From positions 1 to 17,314 of the forward strand of contig DATCDR010000168.1 of NCBI GenBank assembly GCA_036510575.1: DNA of 17,314 nt. The letters are read 5' to 3'. Both the position numbers and the translations under genes were made by a program. Source of the DNA: DATCDR01 sp036510575 (lineage in GTDB: Bacteria; Actinomycetota; Acidimicrobiia; Acidimicrobiales; Bog-793). Every line of letters starts with the position of its first letter. The first letter of the stretch is position 1. This document shows positions 7,434 to 14,306 of the stretch, in pieces. The notes beneath the pieces are model-generated. The model was not told the DNA's origin. It saw nothing but the letters and a program-made list of their open reading frames with translations, and did not search any database.

Positions 7434-7473
7434 GGTTCGGAGTGATCCAGCGGTGGTTCGGAGTGATCCAGCG
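7432..7473. repeat. Exact 21-bp tandem direct repeat (two copies)
   Basis: A unit starting GTGGTTCGGAGTGATCC and ending AGCG occurs at 7432-7452 and again at 7453-7473 with no mismatch. Closely spaced identical repeats of about 20 bp are typical of IS21-type element ends, but no transposase lies nearby, so the origin is inferred. Confidence 0.75.
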
Positions 7474-7595
7474 CTTCGTAGCGACTCTCTCGCCTGTTGT
7501 TAGCGAATTGCTCCGTGCACGGCGATAGCGCGAATCGATCCACCTTTCGAAAGGCGGGGGGTGTGACAACGGTGCTTGGCCCTGAGGCGCAGACC

Positions 7596-7626
7596 GGTCG
7601 AATCGGCTCGGTCTGATACTGGCACG
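7596..7626. repeat. Dispersed repeat, copy 2
   Basis: GGTCGAATCGGCTCGGT (7596-7612) and ACTGGCACG (7618-7626) repeat the blocks at 2646 and 2680 with a 12-bp shorter spacer. On the minus strand both copies can be read as VPV...RADST with an in-frame size difference, which hints at remnants of a former coding sequence. Confidence 0.6.
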
Positions 7627-7714
7627 AGTGTGCAGAATTCCGGCCGTCGCGGTTTGTTGTCACGCCATTTTAATTGGTTCGATTGCTCGTCCGATGGCGA
7701 GTGCGGCGGTCTGT

Positions 7715-8377
7715 TCAATGTTGGCCCGGTTCAATGAGGCCGCTCTCGTAGGCGAAAATGACCGCTTGCATCCGGTCGCGCAGTCCCAACTTGGTGAGTA
7801 CGTTCGAGACGTGTGTCTTAATCGTGCCCTCTCCTACAAAGAGATGGACCGCGAGTTCCGCATTGCTCTTTCCGGTGGCCAATAGCTGCAGGATTTCGGT
7901 CTCCCGCTCGGTGAGACGCGCAAGTTCTGCCTCGTTGCTCTGACGTGCCGGCCGCGCGATGAACCCTTCTATGACCTTCCGGGTGACCGACGGCGCGAGC
8001 AGTGCATCCCCTGCTGCAACGACCCTTACGGCATGCACGAGCTCCTCTGGGGGAGAGTTCTTCAGCAGAAACCCGCTGGCTCCGGCGCGCAAGGCCTCGA
8101 AGACGTAATCGTCGCGCTCGAAGGTGGTCAGGATGACTATTCGGCTCCGAATGCTCGCTTCCTGCACGATGCGGCCAGTGGCCTGGAGGCCGTCCATCGT
8201 CGGCATCTGAACGTCCATGAGCACGACGTCCGGTTGTAGCTGTCGTGTCGTTACAACACCTTGTTCGCCGTCGCTTGCTTCGCCGACGATCTCGATGTCG
8301 TCTTCCGACTCGAGGATCATCTTGAGCCCGGTTCGGATCAAGGCTTGATCGTCGACCAGAACCACGCTGATGTTCAC
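7715..8377 (-). CDS. NarL/FixJ-family response regulator
   Basis: The protein has 220 residues with a receiver domain (1-120) and a LuxR-type helix-turn-helix (about 150-215). Receiver landmarks are acidic D9/D10, phospho-acceptor D55 in VVLMDVQMPTMDG, Thr84 and Lys106. The output domain contains LTERETEILQLLATGKSNAE and GTIKTHVSNVLTKLGLRDR. Phosphorylation by the upstream kinase should promote dimerisation and DNA binding. The GTG start overlaps the kinase stop (GTGA, 8374-8377), so the pair is translationally coupled. The pair diverges from an ABC-2 type exporter, its likely but unproven target. It converges on the TetR-controlled ABC operon across a 300-bp gap. Confidence 0.95.
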   Translation of the reverse strand: MNISVVLVDDQALIRTGLKMILESEDDIEIVGEASDGEQGVVTTRQLQPDVVLMDVQMPTMDGLQATGRIVQEASIRSRIVILTTFERDDYVFEALRAGASGFLLKNSPPEELVHAVRVVAAGDALLAPSVTRKVIEGFIARPARQSNEAELARLTERETEILQLLATGKSNAELAVHLFVGEGTIKTHVSNVLTKLGLRDRMQAVIFAYESGLIEPGQH

Positions 8378-9618
8378 GCCGCGTCACCGTTCAACGGGAA
8401 GGTCGCGTGCACCGCGAATCCGCCGTCTGGTCGAGGACCCGCGCGAAGGTGCCCGCCATGGAGGGCCGCACGTTCGCGCATCCCGATCAATCCGTGGCCG
8501 GCCGAAGTGCCGGTTGGTTCTGGCGCTCGCGCGGGTCCGGCGTCGAGCACCTCGACCTCTAGCGCCACCGTGCCGTACTCAACCCGAACGATTGCTTTCG
8601 TCGCTCTCGAATGCTTCCGAGTATTCGTTAGGGCTTCCTGGATCACCCGATAGGCGGAGACCTCCAGGGTCGGAGAGAGGAGCTTCGCTTCTCCCTCAAC
8701 CGTCAGATCGACGGTCAGTTCTGCTCGGCCCACTTCGGCGATGAGATCTGCAAGCTGCGCGAGGCCGGGCTGGGGAGTGAGTTCATCGACGTCACCAGCG
8801 CGCCGTAAGAACCCGAGGAGGCGGTGCAGCTCTACGACTGCCTGCCGACTGGAGGCCTCGATCGAACTCAGTGCCTCGGCTGCTTGGGCCGGCTGACGCT
8901 CCATCACGCGTCGGGCACCCGCCGCTTGCACGCCGATCACACTCACATGGTGAGCTACGACATCATGAAGCTCGCGGGCGATTCGCACCCGTTCCGCGAA
9001 CACCGCTTGTCGGGCGTTTTCTTCGCGCTCGGTCTGGAGTTCGACGGTCTGAGCCGCAAGCTTGTGTTGACGATCTCGCAACGACCAGATAGCGGCGCCC
9101 AGCAGCCATGGGAGAGCGATTACGAACATGTTGTAGAGGAGGCTGACGACACTTGCGAGCAAAGGCCCACCCGCGTAGCTCGCAAAGAAGACTTCGCGCA
9201 CGAGCTCGGCCACGATCGCGATGTAACACAGCGCAAGGACTGGTGTTCGAAGCCGCCGCTTCCCGTGAACGGCGACGCTGTAGATCATCAGCCACGCCGT
9301 GAGCAGCGAAACGTTGGCCTCGGGAACATGAACCACGATCCGAGCGATGAGGAAAGTGACAACTACCACGACAGCGACCGAAAACGGGAACCGTCTTCGC
9401 CATGCCAACGGAAGAGTAAGGGCCAGCATCGAGGCAACGACGGCGAGCGTGAAGCCATGACTGAACGACTGATCTGTCGCTGGAAGCTCGTCGTAAGTAG
9501 CAGCGAGTGAGACGAGGACGGCCACTGCGAGAGCAATGGCAAGGGCCGTGTCGGCTGCGAGCGGGAACCGCCGGACCAACGCCTGAGTTTGTTTGGCGAG
9601 GTCGAGCGCGGTTGTCAT
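8374..9618 (-). CDS. NarL-type sensor histidine kinase (HisKA_3)
   Basis: With ATG 9618 the protein has 414 residues. The N-terminal 180 residues carry about five or six membrane segments with very short loops, so sensing is probably within the membrane, and no large extracellular domain is seen. A helical linker leads to the HisKA_3 dimerisation domain with ARELHDVVAHHVS and phospho-acceptor His218. The ATPase domain has the N-box ALTNTRKHS (Asn332), a DAG at 359-361 and GHGLIGMRER from 374. ATG 9618 is preceded, 6 nt away, by TACGGT, which would give a leaderless mRNA. An in-frame ATG at 9660 would add 14 residues and cannot be excluded. Further upstream the open frame is non-coding shadow that overlaps the divergent ABC gene. 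Intramembrane-type sensors beside ABC exporters often respond to cell-envelope antibiotics; that role is inference here. Confidence 0.93.
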   Translation of the reverse strand: MTTALDLAKQTQALVRRFPLAADTALAIALAVAVLVSLAATYDELPATDQSFSHGFTLAVVASMLALTLPLAWRRRFPFSVAVVVVVTFLIARIVVHVPEANVSLLTAWLMIYSVAVHGKRRLRTPVLALCYIAIVAELVREVFFASYAGGPLLASVVSLLYNMFVIALPWLLGAAIWSLRDRQHKLAAQTVELQTEREENARQAVFAERVRIARELHDVVAHHVSVIGVQAAGARRVMERQPAQAAEALSSIEASSRQAVVELHRLLGFLRRAGDVDELTPQPGLAQLADLIAEVGRAELTVDLTVEGEAKLLSPTLEVSAYRVIQEALTNTRKHSRATKAIVRVEYGTVALEVEVLDAGPARAPEPTGTSAGHGLIGMRERAALHGGHLRAGPRPDGGFAVHATFPLNGDAA

Positions 9619-9726
9619 GGGTCGACCGTAATCGAGGGGGTTCTTCGCTTCCTCCCCCATGAGACAGAGATCGTCTTCGAGGAATACCCGTCTTTGGGCA
9701 GAGTCGCGAACCTGCCTCACTGGTGA

Positions 9727-9739
9727 TGTCGAAACGACA
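9727..9739. promoter_or_regulatory. Palindrome in the kinase/ABC divergent region
   Basis: TGTCG-AAA-CGACA is a perfect 13-bp palindrome, 21 bp upstream of the ABC ATPase ATG at 9761 and inside the 142-bp divergent spacer. It is the best candidate site for the response regulator, on position and symmetry alone. Confidence 0.4.
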
Positions 9740-9760
9740 CCGGCAGCGCAGAGTGGCGTC

Positions 9761-10678
9761 ATGACTTCCATCCAGATAAACGGCCTGACCAAACGCTTCG
9801 GAAATGTCGTCGCTGTCGACAATCTCAACTTCGAGGTTGCACAAGGCAGCGTCACCGGCTTCCTCGGACCAAACGGCGCAGGCAAGACAACCACCTTGCG
9901 GATGCTGCTCGGCCTCGTCGAGCCGACGGCAGGCAGCTCGACGATTGCGGGAAAGCCGTATCGAGAGCTAGTCGACCCGTTCCGGCACGTCGGAGCGGTG
10001 CTCGAGTCCACGAGCTTCCATCCCGGCCGCCGGGCTCGCGACCACCTCCGCGTCCTGTGCGTCGCCGCAGGCCTGACGGTAAGCCGCGTCGACCAAGTGC
10101 TCGACGAGGTTGGTCTTGCCGATGTCGGCGACCGGCGTGTCAAGGGGTTCTCGCTCGGTATGCGCCAGCGTCTCGGACTGGCTGCGGCGCTCTTGGGTGA
10201 GCCCGAAGTGCTCATCCTTGACGAGCCGGCCAATGGTCTCGACCCCGAAGGCGTGCATTGGCTCCGCAAGTTCCTGCGTACCTACGCGGATCAAGGGCGC
10301 AGCGTCCTCGTGTCGAGCCATCTGCTCGCCGAGATCGCACAAACCGTCGATGACGTCGTCATCATTGCTAAGGGACGCCTCGTCACTCAGTCCTCGCTCG
10401 CTGATCTGGCGGATCGCACAAAGCCGGGCGTGTGGGTGCGAACGCCGCAGGCGCAAGTGCTTCGCGACGCGCTAGCGGCGAAAGGCATCGCCGCGGAGGT
10501 GCAGTCCGCAGAATCGGTAGTAGCCCTCGAGACAACGACCGAGGCGGTCGGCATCGCCGCCGCAGGCGCCGGCGTCGTGATCTTCGAGATGACCGCAAAA
10601 CACTTCGATCTCGAGGAGTTCTTCCTCGAGCTCACGACCCCGACCACCAACCCAATCACCGAAGGAGCATCACGATGA
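9761..10678 (+). CDS. ABC-2 type exporter ATP-binding protein (DrrA/BcrA-like)
   Basis: The protein has 305 residues. One nucleotide-binding domain carries Walker A GPNGAGKTT (36-44), the signature variant FSLGMRQR (130-137) usual in DrrA/BcrA-type ATPases, Walker B LILDEP (151-156), D-loop GLDPEG and switch His187 in SSHLL. The last 90 residues form the C-terminal extension typical of this subfamily. ATG 9761 starts exactly at the conserved N-terminus (MTSIQINGLTKRFG); the frame is open further upstream but that part has no family similarity and runs into the kinase gene. It overlaps the permease gene by ATGA and has GAAGGAG 7 nt before the permease start. Divergent from the two-component genes, it probably powers self-protection or lipid export. 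Substrate is unknown. Confidence 0.94.
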   Translation: MTSIQINGLTKRFGNVVAVDNLNFEVAQGSVTGFLGPNGAGKTTTLRMLLGLVEPTAGSSTIAGKPYRELVDPFRHVGAVLESTSFHPGRRARDHLRVLCVAAGLTVSRVDQVLDEVGLADVGDRRVKGFSLGMRQRLGLAAALLGEPEVLILDEPANGLDPEGVHWLRKFLRTYADQGRSVLVSSHLLAEIAQTVDDVVIIAKGRLVTQSSLADLADRTKPGVWVRTPQAQVLRDALAAKGIAAEVQSAESVVALETTTEAVGIAAAGAGVVIFEMTAKHFDLEEFFLELTTPTTNPITEGASR

Positions 10679-11424
10679 AGAACCTCATTTACGCTGAGCT
10701 GTTGAAGTTGCGCACCACTCGGATGATCTACGGCCTCGCGCTAGCCGCGCTGGCCCTCGTCGGGATCAGCGCGATCAGCGCGATCTCAGTCGCCGGGAAC
10801 TCCCGCGGCGGTCCCGCGTTGAATACCGCAGCAGGGATCCGCAATGTAATCGCCGCAGGATCGGCGGGAAGCACCTTGGTACTCGTAATCGGCATCTTGA
10901 TCATGGCCGGCGAGTTTCGCCACAACACCGCGACTTCGACATTTCTCATATCGCCACATCGTGGGCGAGTGGTGGCTGCCAAGCTCGCGGCATCGGCTCT
11001 CGTCGGGGGCGCGCTGGCGTTGCTCTCTTCAGCGCTCACGCTGGCCGTGGCATTGCCGTGGCTTGCGGCCAAGCACATTCACGTTGATATCTTCAGCCAC
11101 AACGTCGGGCTGGTTCTGCTCGGCGGCATCGCAGCGACGACGATCTACGCGACGGTCGGTGTTGGAGTGGGCTCGCTGATCAGAAATCAGATGGCTGCGG
11201 TGATCATTGCTCTCGCGTGGGTGTCGATCGTCGACAGTCTGCTCGTCACCTTCGCCCACGAGATTGGCAAATGGACACCCGGCGGTGCAGCGGGCGCTCT
11301 TGCAAATCGGGTTGCCGGCGATGGCTTGCTACCGATGTGGGGAGGGGCGCTGCTCTTCGTCGCTTACGGAGTGGCGTTCGCCGCTGCCGGCACCAGATTC
11401 ACGATCAGACGGGATGTCTCTTGA
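10675..11424 (+). CDS. ABC-2 type exporter permease
   Basis: The protein has 249 residues and begins MKNLIYAELLKLRTTRMIYG, the usual short amphipathic entry helix of ABC-2 permeases (a motif like AELLKLRTTR). Six hydrophobic segments follow, at about 17-37, 60-77, 104-126, 138-158, 166-186 and 221-240. A cytoplasmic loop GEFRHNTATSTFLISPHRGRV after the second segment matches the GE[FY]RHGT-x-T block of the family, which couples to the ATPase. The start overlaps the stop of the ATPase gene, and a good Shine-Dalgarno (10661-10667) precedes it. Together they make a single dimeric exporter. Transcription should end in the perfect hairpin 14 bp downstream. Confidence 0.92.
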   Translation: MKNLIYAELLKLRTTRMIYGLALAALALVGISAISAISVAGNSRGGPALNTAAGIRNVIAAGSAGSTLVLVIGILIMAGEFRHNTATSTFLISPHRGRVVAAKLAASALVGGALALLSSALTLAVALPWLAAKHIHVDIFSHNVGLVLLGGIAATTIYATVGVGVGSLIRNQMAAVIIALAWVSIVDSLLVTFAHEIGKWTPGGAAGALANRVAGDGLLPMWGGALLFVAYGVAFAAAGTRFTIRRDVS

Positions 11425-11437
11425 GCAGCTGACGGTA

Positions 11438-11476
11438 CTCGGCCACGTCGCCTTCCAAAAGGGCGACGTGGCCGAG
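11438..11476. terminator. 15-bp perfect hairpin between convergent genes
   Basis: CTCGGCCACGTCGCC (11438-11452) and its exact reverse complement (11462-11476) flank a 9-nt loop. It lies between the end of the plus-strand permease (11424) and the end of the minus-strand CoA-transferase (11604). There is no T-run on either side, but stem length and position suit a bidirectional terminator. The remaining 127 bp before 11604 show nothing else recognisable. Confidence 0.7.
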
Positions 11477-11603
11477 GCGGCAATCGAAACAGTTGAGTCC
11501 AGAAGTGCTCGTCAATGGGAGCTTCGACGGGCTCCTCACCATCAGCCACGAGATCCCGACACTCCCGGTGTGAGCCCGGTGGCTGTCGACCGGCATACTG
11601 GGT

Positions 11604-12812
11604 TTACGCGACGATCCCGCGCTTTCGTAAATCCGACAGACGCTCCTGGTCGATCCCGAGCTCACCCGCGAGGATGGCGTCGGTGTCGGCACCGAGCCCG
11701 CGTCCGCCATAGGCGACCGAGCCCGGGGTCTCCGACAGGCGAGCGATGACGTTCTGCATCGTGATATCACCGAAGTCCTCATCGGGAATGCGGACGAACA
11801 CCTCGCGAGCGATGACGTGTTCGTCTTCGACGAGATCGCTGATGTCATAGATCGGTGCGACGGCCGCCTCGACTGCAGTGAAGGCTTGCACGACTTCGTC
11901 GCGGCTTCGCACTGCGATCCATGACCCGACATAGTCGTCGAGCAGTTCGACGTGCTCGGCCCTACCGAGTCCGGTCTTGAACCACGGTTCGTCGATGACC
12001 TCAGGATGTCCGACGAGGCGCATGACGCGTTCGGCGATGCTCTGCGCGCTCGTCGAGATCGCGATCCAGCCACCGTCTTTGGCCCGGTAGGTGTTGCGCG
12101 GCGCGACATTGGTCGAGCGATTGCCCGTTCGCGGCGGAACTTCGCCGAACATGTCGTAGACGGTCGACTGGGCGCCGAGGATCATCATCAGCGGTTCGAG
12201 CTGCGAGATGTCGATCTCCTGCCCCGTGCCGCCACGCGCGTCGCGATTGAACAACGCACTTGCTGTCGCGTACGCGACCATCATCCCGGCAACACCGTCG
12301 GCGAGGCCGAACGGCGGCAACACCGGCGGACGGTCCGGCTCGCCGGTCATCGCGGCGAATCCGCTCATCGCCTCGGCAAGCGTGCCGAAACCCGCTCGTT
12401 TGGCATAGGGGCCGTGCTGACCGAAGCCACTGACCCGGACGAGGATGATCTTCGGGTTGACCTCACGCAGGCGCTCGAAGCCAAGGTTCCAACGTTCGAA
12501 CGTTCCTGGTCGAAAGCTTTCGACGACGACATCTGACGTCTTGACCAGTTCGAGGAATACGTCCGCCCCATCGGGGTCGCCGAGATACAGGCCGACGCAA
12601 CGCTTGTTGCGGGCGACTTGCTTCCACAACAGGCCGATCCCGTCTTTTACCGCGCCATGTCCACGCAGGGCGTCGCCGATGCTCGGGTGCTCGACCTTGA
12701 TCACATCCGCGCCGAAGTCGGCGAGCAGCTGACAGCCGGTCGGGCCGGCGAGCATCGTCGCGCAGTCGATGACTCGCACGCCCGAGAGCGGGCCGCTCAC
12801 TTCGCTGCTCAC
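11604..12812 (-). CDS. Type III (CaiB/BaiF) CoA-transferase
   Basis: The protein has 402 residues. Family III CoA-transferases move CoA between carboxylic acids through an aspartyl-CoA thioester. The start PLSGVRVIDCATMLAGPTG and ADFGADVIKVEHP (32-43) is the classic N-terminal block. RPGTFERWNLG (101-111), ILVRVSGFGQHGPY and FGLADGVAGM follow, with Asp172 in the position of the catalytic Asp. Length is standard. GTG 12812 is used; a GTG four codons later is an alternative and no strong ribosome site decides. It diverges from a CitE/HpcH-type lyase across 129 bp. That pairing recalls itaconate or citramalate degradation (CoA-transferase plus citramalyl-CoA lyase) and malyl-CoA chemistry, but the acid used cannot be read from the sequence. 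Confidence 0.93.
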   Translation of the reverse strand: MSSEVSGPLSGVRVIDCATMLAGPTGCQLLADFGADVIKVEHPSIGDALRGHGAVKDGIGLLWKQVARNKRCVGLYLGDPDGADVFLELVKTSDVVVESFRPGTFERWNLGFERLREVNPKIILVRVSGFGQHGPYAKRAGFGTLAEAMSGFAAMTGEPDRPPVLPPFGLADGVAGMMVAYATASALFNRDARGGTGQEIDISQLEPLMMILGAQSTVYDMFGEVPPRTGNRSTNVAPRNTYRAKDGGWIAISTSAQSIAERVMRLVGHPEVIDEPWFKTGLGRAEHVELLDDYVGSWIAVRSRDEVVQAFTAVEAAVAPIYDISDLVEDEHVIAREVFVRIPDEDFGDITMQNVIARLSETPGSVAYGGRGLGADTDAILAGELGIDQERLSDLRKRGIVA

Positions 12813-12941
12813 GACAGGGTTGCTTGTTGGCGCGTTGACAAGTTCAGGCAGCTCGGCGTTGTGGCGATCACGAAAAGGAGATTAACTTGTCGACCGTTCG
12901 GATCACTCCCCAATCACAGCGCCGAACCGCCGGAGCGTCCA
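12813..12941. promoter_or_regulatory. Divergent control region of CoA-transferase and lyase genes
   Basis: Inverted 8-bp arms GACAAGTT (12837-12844) and AACTTGTC (12884-12891) are 39 bp apart. A TTGACA (12835-12840) overlaps the left arm, but I see no convincing -10 at the right spacing. The lyase start ATG 12942 has GGAG at 12932-12935. An AAAAGGAG (12873-12880) precedes a TTG in a different frame that leads to no recognisable protein. Confidence 0.4.
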
Positions 12942-13823
12942 ATGCAGCTTTCGCGCAGCTACCTCTATGTGCCAGCGGACAAAGAATCGGTGGTCCAGAA
13001 GTCGGGGAGTCGCGGCGCCGATGCTCTGATCCTCGATCTCGAAGATGCCGTCGCGCCCGAGTCCAAGCCCGTGGCGCGAGAGATCGTGACCAAGGTGCTC
13101 GCAACCGGGATCGAGGGCGCGGGCGACCTTTGGGTGCGTATCAACCCACCGTCGCTCGAGCGCGGCGCGATGACCACCACCGACATCGCCGCTGCGGTTT
13201 CGGAACGTACGGTCGGGCTCATCGTCGCCAAGACCGAAAGCGCGGCAGATGTCGAATTCGTCCGTCGCACCGTCGAAGACGTCTGTCGAGCGCGTGACCT
13301 CGAGCTCGGTCGGATCGGTCTCGCACCGATCGTCGAGTCCCCGTCGGGCATCGAGAATCTGCGCGAGATCGCCCGGGCGAATGGCGTCGTGCGTCTCAAC
13401 TTCGGCGAGGTCGACGCGATCGCCAGTCTCGGTCTCGAGCCGAGCGAGGACGAGCTCGAGCTGCTCGCGTTTCGCAGTGCCGTGGTTGTCGCCTCAGCTG
13501 CCGCTGGTCTTGGACCGCCCGCGGGTTCGGTATTCCGCGACTGGTCAGACGATGAAGGCTTGCGTCGGACCTCGCTTCGTCTCCGACGTCTCGGCTTCTT
13601 TGGAAGATCGGTTATCCACCCGGCCCAGATCGCAACGGTGCACGAGGTCTTTACGCCTTCAGAGGATGAGCTCGTGCGCGCACGGCGCATCGCCGATCGC
13701 TATGAGAGCGAGCTCGCCAAGGGAAACGGGGTCTACAGCGACGAGGTCGACGGCACGATGGTCGATATTGCCGTCGTCCGCGCCGCCTGGCGAACTCTCG
13801 AGATGGGCGGACATGGGAATTAA
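12942..13823 (+). CDS. CitE/HpcH-HpaI-type acyl-CoA lyase
   Basis: The protein has 293 residues in a TIM-barrel fold. Family landmarks are SRSYLYVPADKE at the start, LILDLEDAVAPESK (about 30-43) with the acidic metal-site residues, and LWVRINPP with the conserved Arg. VAKTESAADV, PIVESPSGIENL with the metal-binding Glu, and FGRSVIHPAQI near 220-230 follow. This set fits CitE-like beta subunits and the malyl-CoA / citramalyl-CoA lyases rather than class II HpaI aldolases. ATG 12942 is chosen because the family N-terminus begins there and GGAG sits 6 nt upstream; the frame is open further upstream into the divergent gene. Paired with the divergent CoA-transferase, it probably cleaves a CoA ester made by it, such as a C4-C5 hydroxyacyl-CoA, releasing acetyl-CoA or a similar product. 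Confidence 0.9.
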   Translation: MQLSRSYLYVPADKESVVQKSGSRGADALILDLEDAVAPESKPVAREIVTKVLATGIEGAGDLWVRINPPSLERGAMTTTDIAAAVSERTVGLIVAKTESAADVEFVRRTVEDVCRARDLELGRIGLAPIVESPSGIENLREIARANGVVRLNFGEVDAIASLGLEPSEDELELLAFRSAVVVASAAAGLGPPAGSVFRDWSDDEGLRRTSLRLRRLGFFGRSVIHPAQIATVHEVFTPSEDELVRARRIADRYESELAKGNGVYSDEVDGTMVDIAVVRAAWRTLEMGGHGN

Positions 13824-13863
13824 GTCGCCAGGGTCGTATTGCAAATGGCTCCCTTCGCGGTAG

Positions 13864-14148
13864 GGATGGTCTTGCTCTCGGTTCACATCTGGCGACTCCT
13901 ACTCAGAGGTAGCCACGGAGCAACTTGATGCTCTAGAGGTCGGCGAAGATCCTGAGTTGTACAACGCGGTGCTCGAAACTTGCGAATTGGTCTTTAATCA
14001 GCCGGGGAGGGCCCAATCCCTTTCTGCCGCGATCACCACGAAGGAAGGGATTCGACTCCGCCTAGCGATGGATGGTCACTACCCGCACAAGGTTTTTTGG
14101 TCTTCCGATGGTTCCCGAATCGAGGCAGTCTTTCCCTACCCCTCGTGA
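13864..14148 (+). pseudogene. Probable RelE/ParE-like toxin remnant
   Basis: The frame from 13864 is open for 94 codons and ends in TGA at 14146-14148. It reads TSGDSYSEVATEQLDALEVG, then an amphipathic stretch, and ends HKVFWSSDGSRIEAVFPYP. This resembles the small alpha/beta fold of RelE/ParE-type toxins: an early helix with QLDAL, a Leu-rich second helix, and a final VFW-x(4)-RIEAV strand. No ATG or GTG start exists in frame at the expected N-terminus; the only start is TTG 13957, which would remove the first helix. A nearby ATG at 13866 is in another frame, so a frameshift near 13870-13880 would explain it. No antitoxin gene is visible next to it. The family call is tentative. Confidence 0.42.
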
Positions 14149-14239
14149 GGCGAGAGTGCCGGCATCGATCTGGCGTGGCGCTCAGTTTTCGAGAACTGGT
14201 AGTAAGTCTCACTTCAGATTCGTCAGCGTCCTCGCAAGA

Positions 14240-14306
14240 TGTCCGTGGCCGTGAGAAAGGTCCCCATTGGTGGCCAGTTCGAGATCCCCATTGGTGGCTA
14301 CGGACA
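14240..14306. mobile_element. 67-bp IS21-like miniature element or deletion remnant
   Basis: TGTCCGTGGCC (14240-14250) and GGCTACGGACA (14296-14306) are 11-bp terminal inverted repeats with one mismatch, ending TG...CA. Between them TCCCCATTGGTGGC occurs at 14261-14274 and again at 14285-14298 (the second copy runs into the right end). TG/CA ends with repeated internal sites are the layout of IS21-family termini, and the motif resembles those I recall from actinobacterial IS21 elements. No transposase genes lie between the ends, and no target duplication is apparent. It may be a fusion of two element ends after internal deletion. Confidence 0.55.

Larger units (their letters stand above)
7411..7714. 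other. Repeat-rich gap between convergent ABC and response-regulator genes
   Basis: About 300 bp without an intact gene. They contain a GC hairpin just after the ABC stop, an exact 21-bp tandem duplication, a 12-bp palindrome CCTTTCGAAAGG (7543-7554), and the second copy of the dispersed repeat. An AT-rich patch lies near 7665-7680. Open frames across the segment show no recognisable domain. Confidence 0.55.

Noticed and set aside
7543..7554. 12-bp palindrome CCTTTCGAAAGG as a terminator
   Set aside because: It lies more than 130 bp beyond the ABC stop, has only a tetraloop-sized centre and no T-run; kept only as a note in the gap description.
9659..9760. Upstream extension of the ABC ATPase frame
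   Set aside because: It would overlap the kinase promoter and adds residues without family similarity; the conserved N-terminus starts at 9761.
9619..10269. Upstream extension of the histidine kinase frame to 631 codons
   Set aside because: The extra part is antisense to the ABC ATPase and has Ser/Arg/Thr-rich shadow composition; the kinase begins at ATG 9618 or at most 9660.
10432..10674. Upstream extension of the permease frame inside the ATPase gene
   Set aside because: It is Arg-rich shadow sequence; ATG 10675 has a Shine-Dalgarno and the classic permease N-terminus.
11207..11749. 180-codon plus-strand frame across the permease end and hairpin
   Set aside because: It is a shadow of the permease followed by hairpin-encoded residues; no domain or ribosome site.
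12618..12941. Upstream extension of the lyase frame
   Set aside because: It lies antisense to the CoA-transferase gene and lacks similarity; ATG 12942 with GGAG fits the family.
12887..13297. Frame starting at TTG after AAAAGGAG
   Set aside because: It has a good ribosome site but the product is out of frame with the lyase and shows no domain; Arg-rich shadow.
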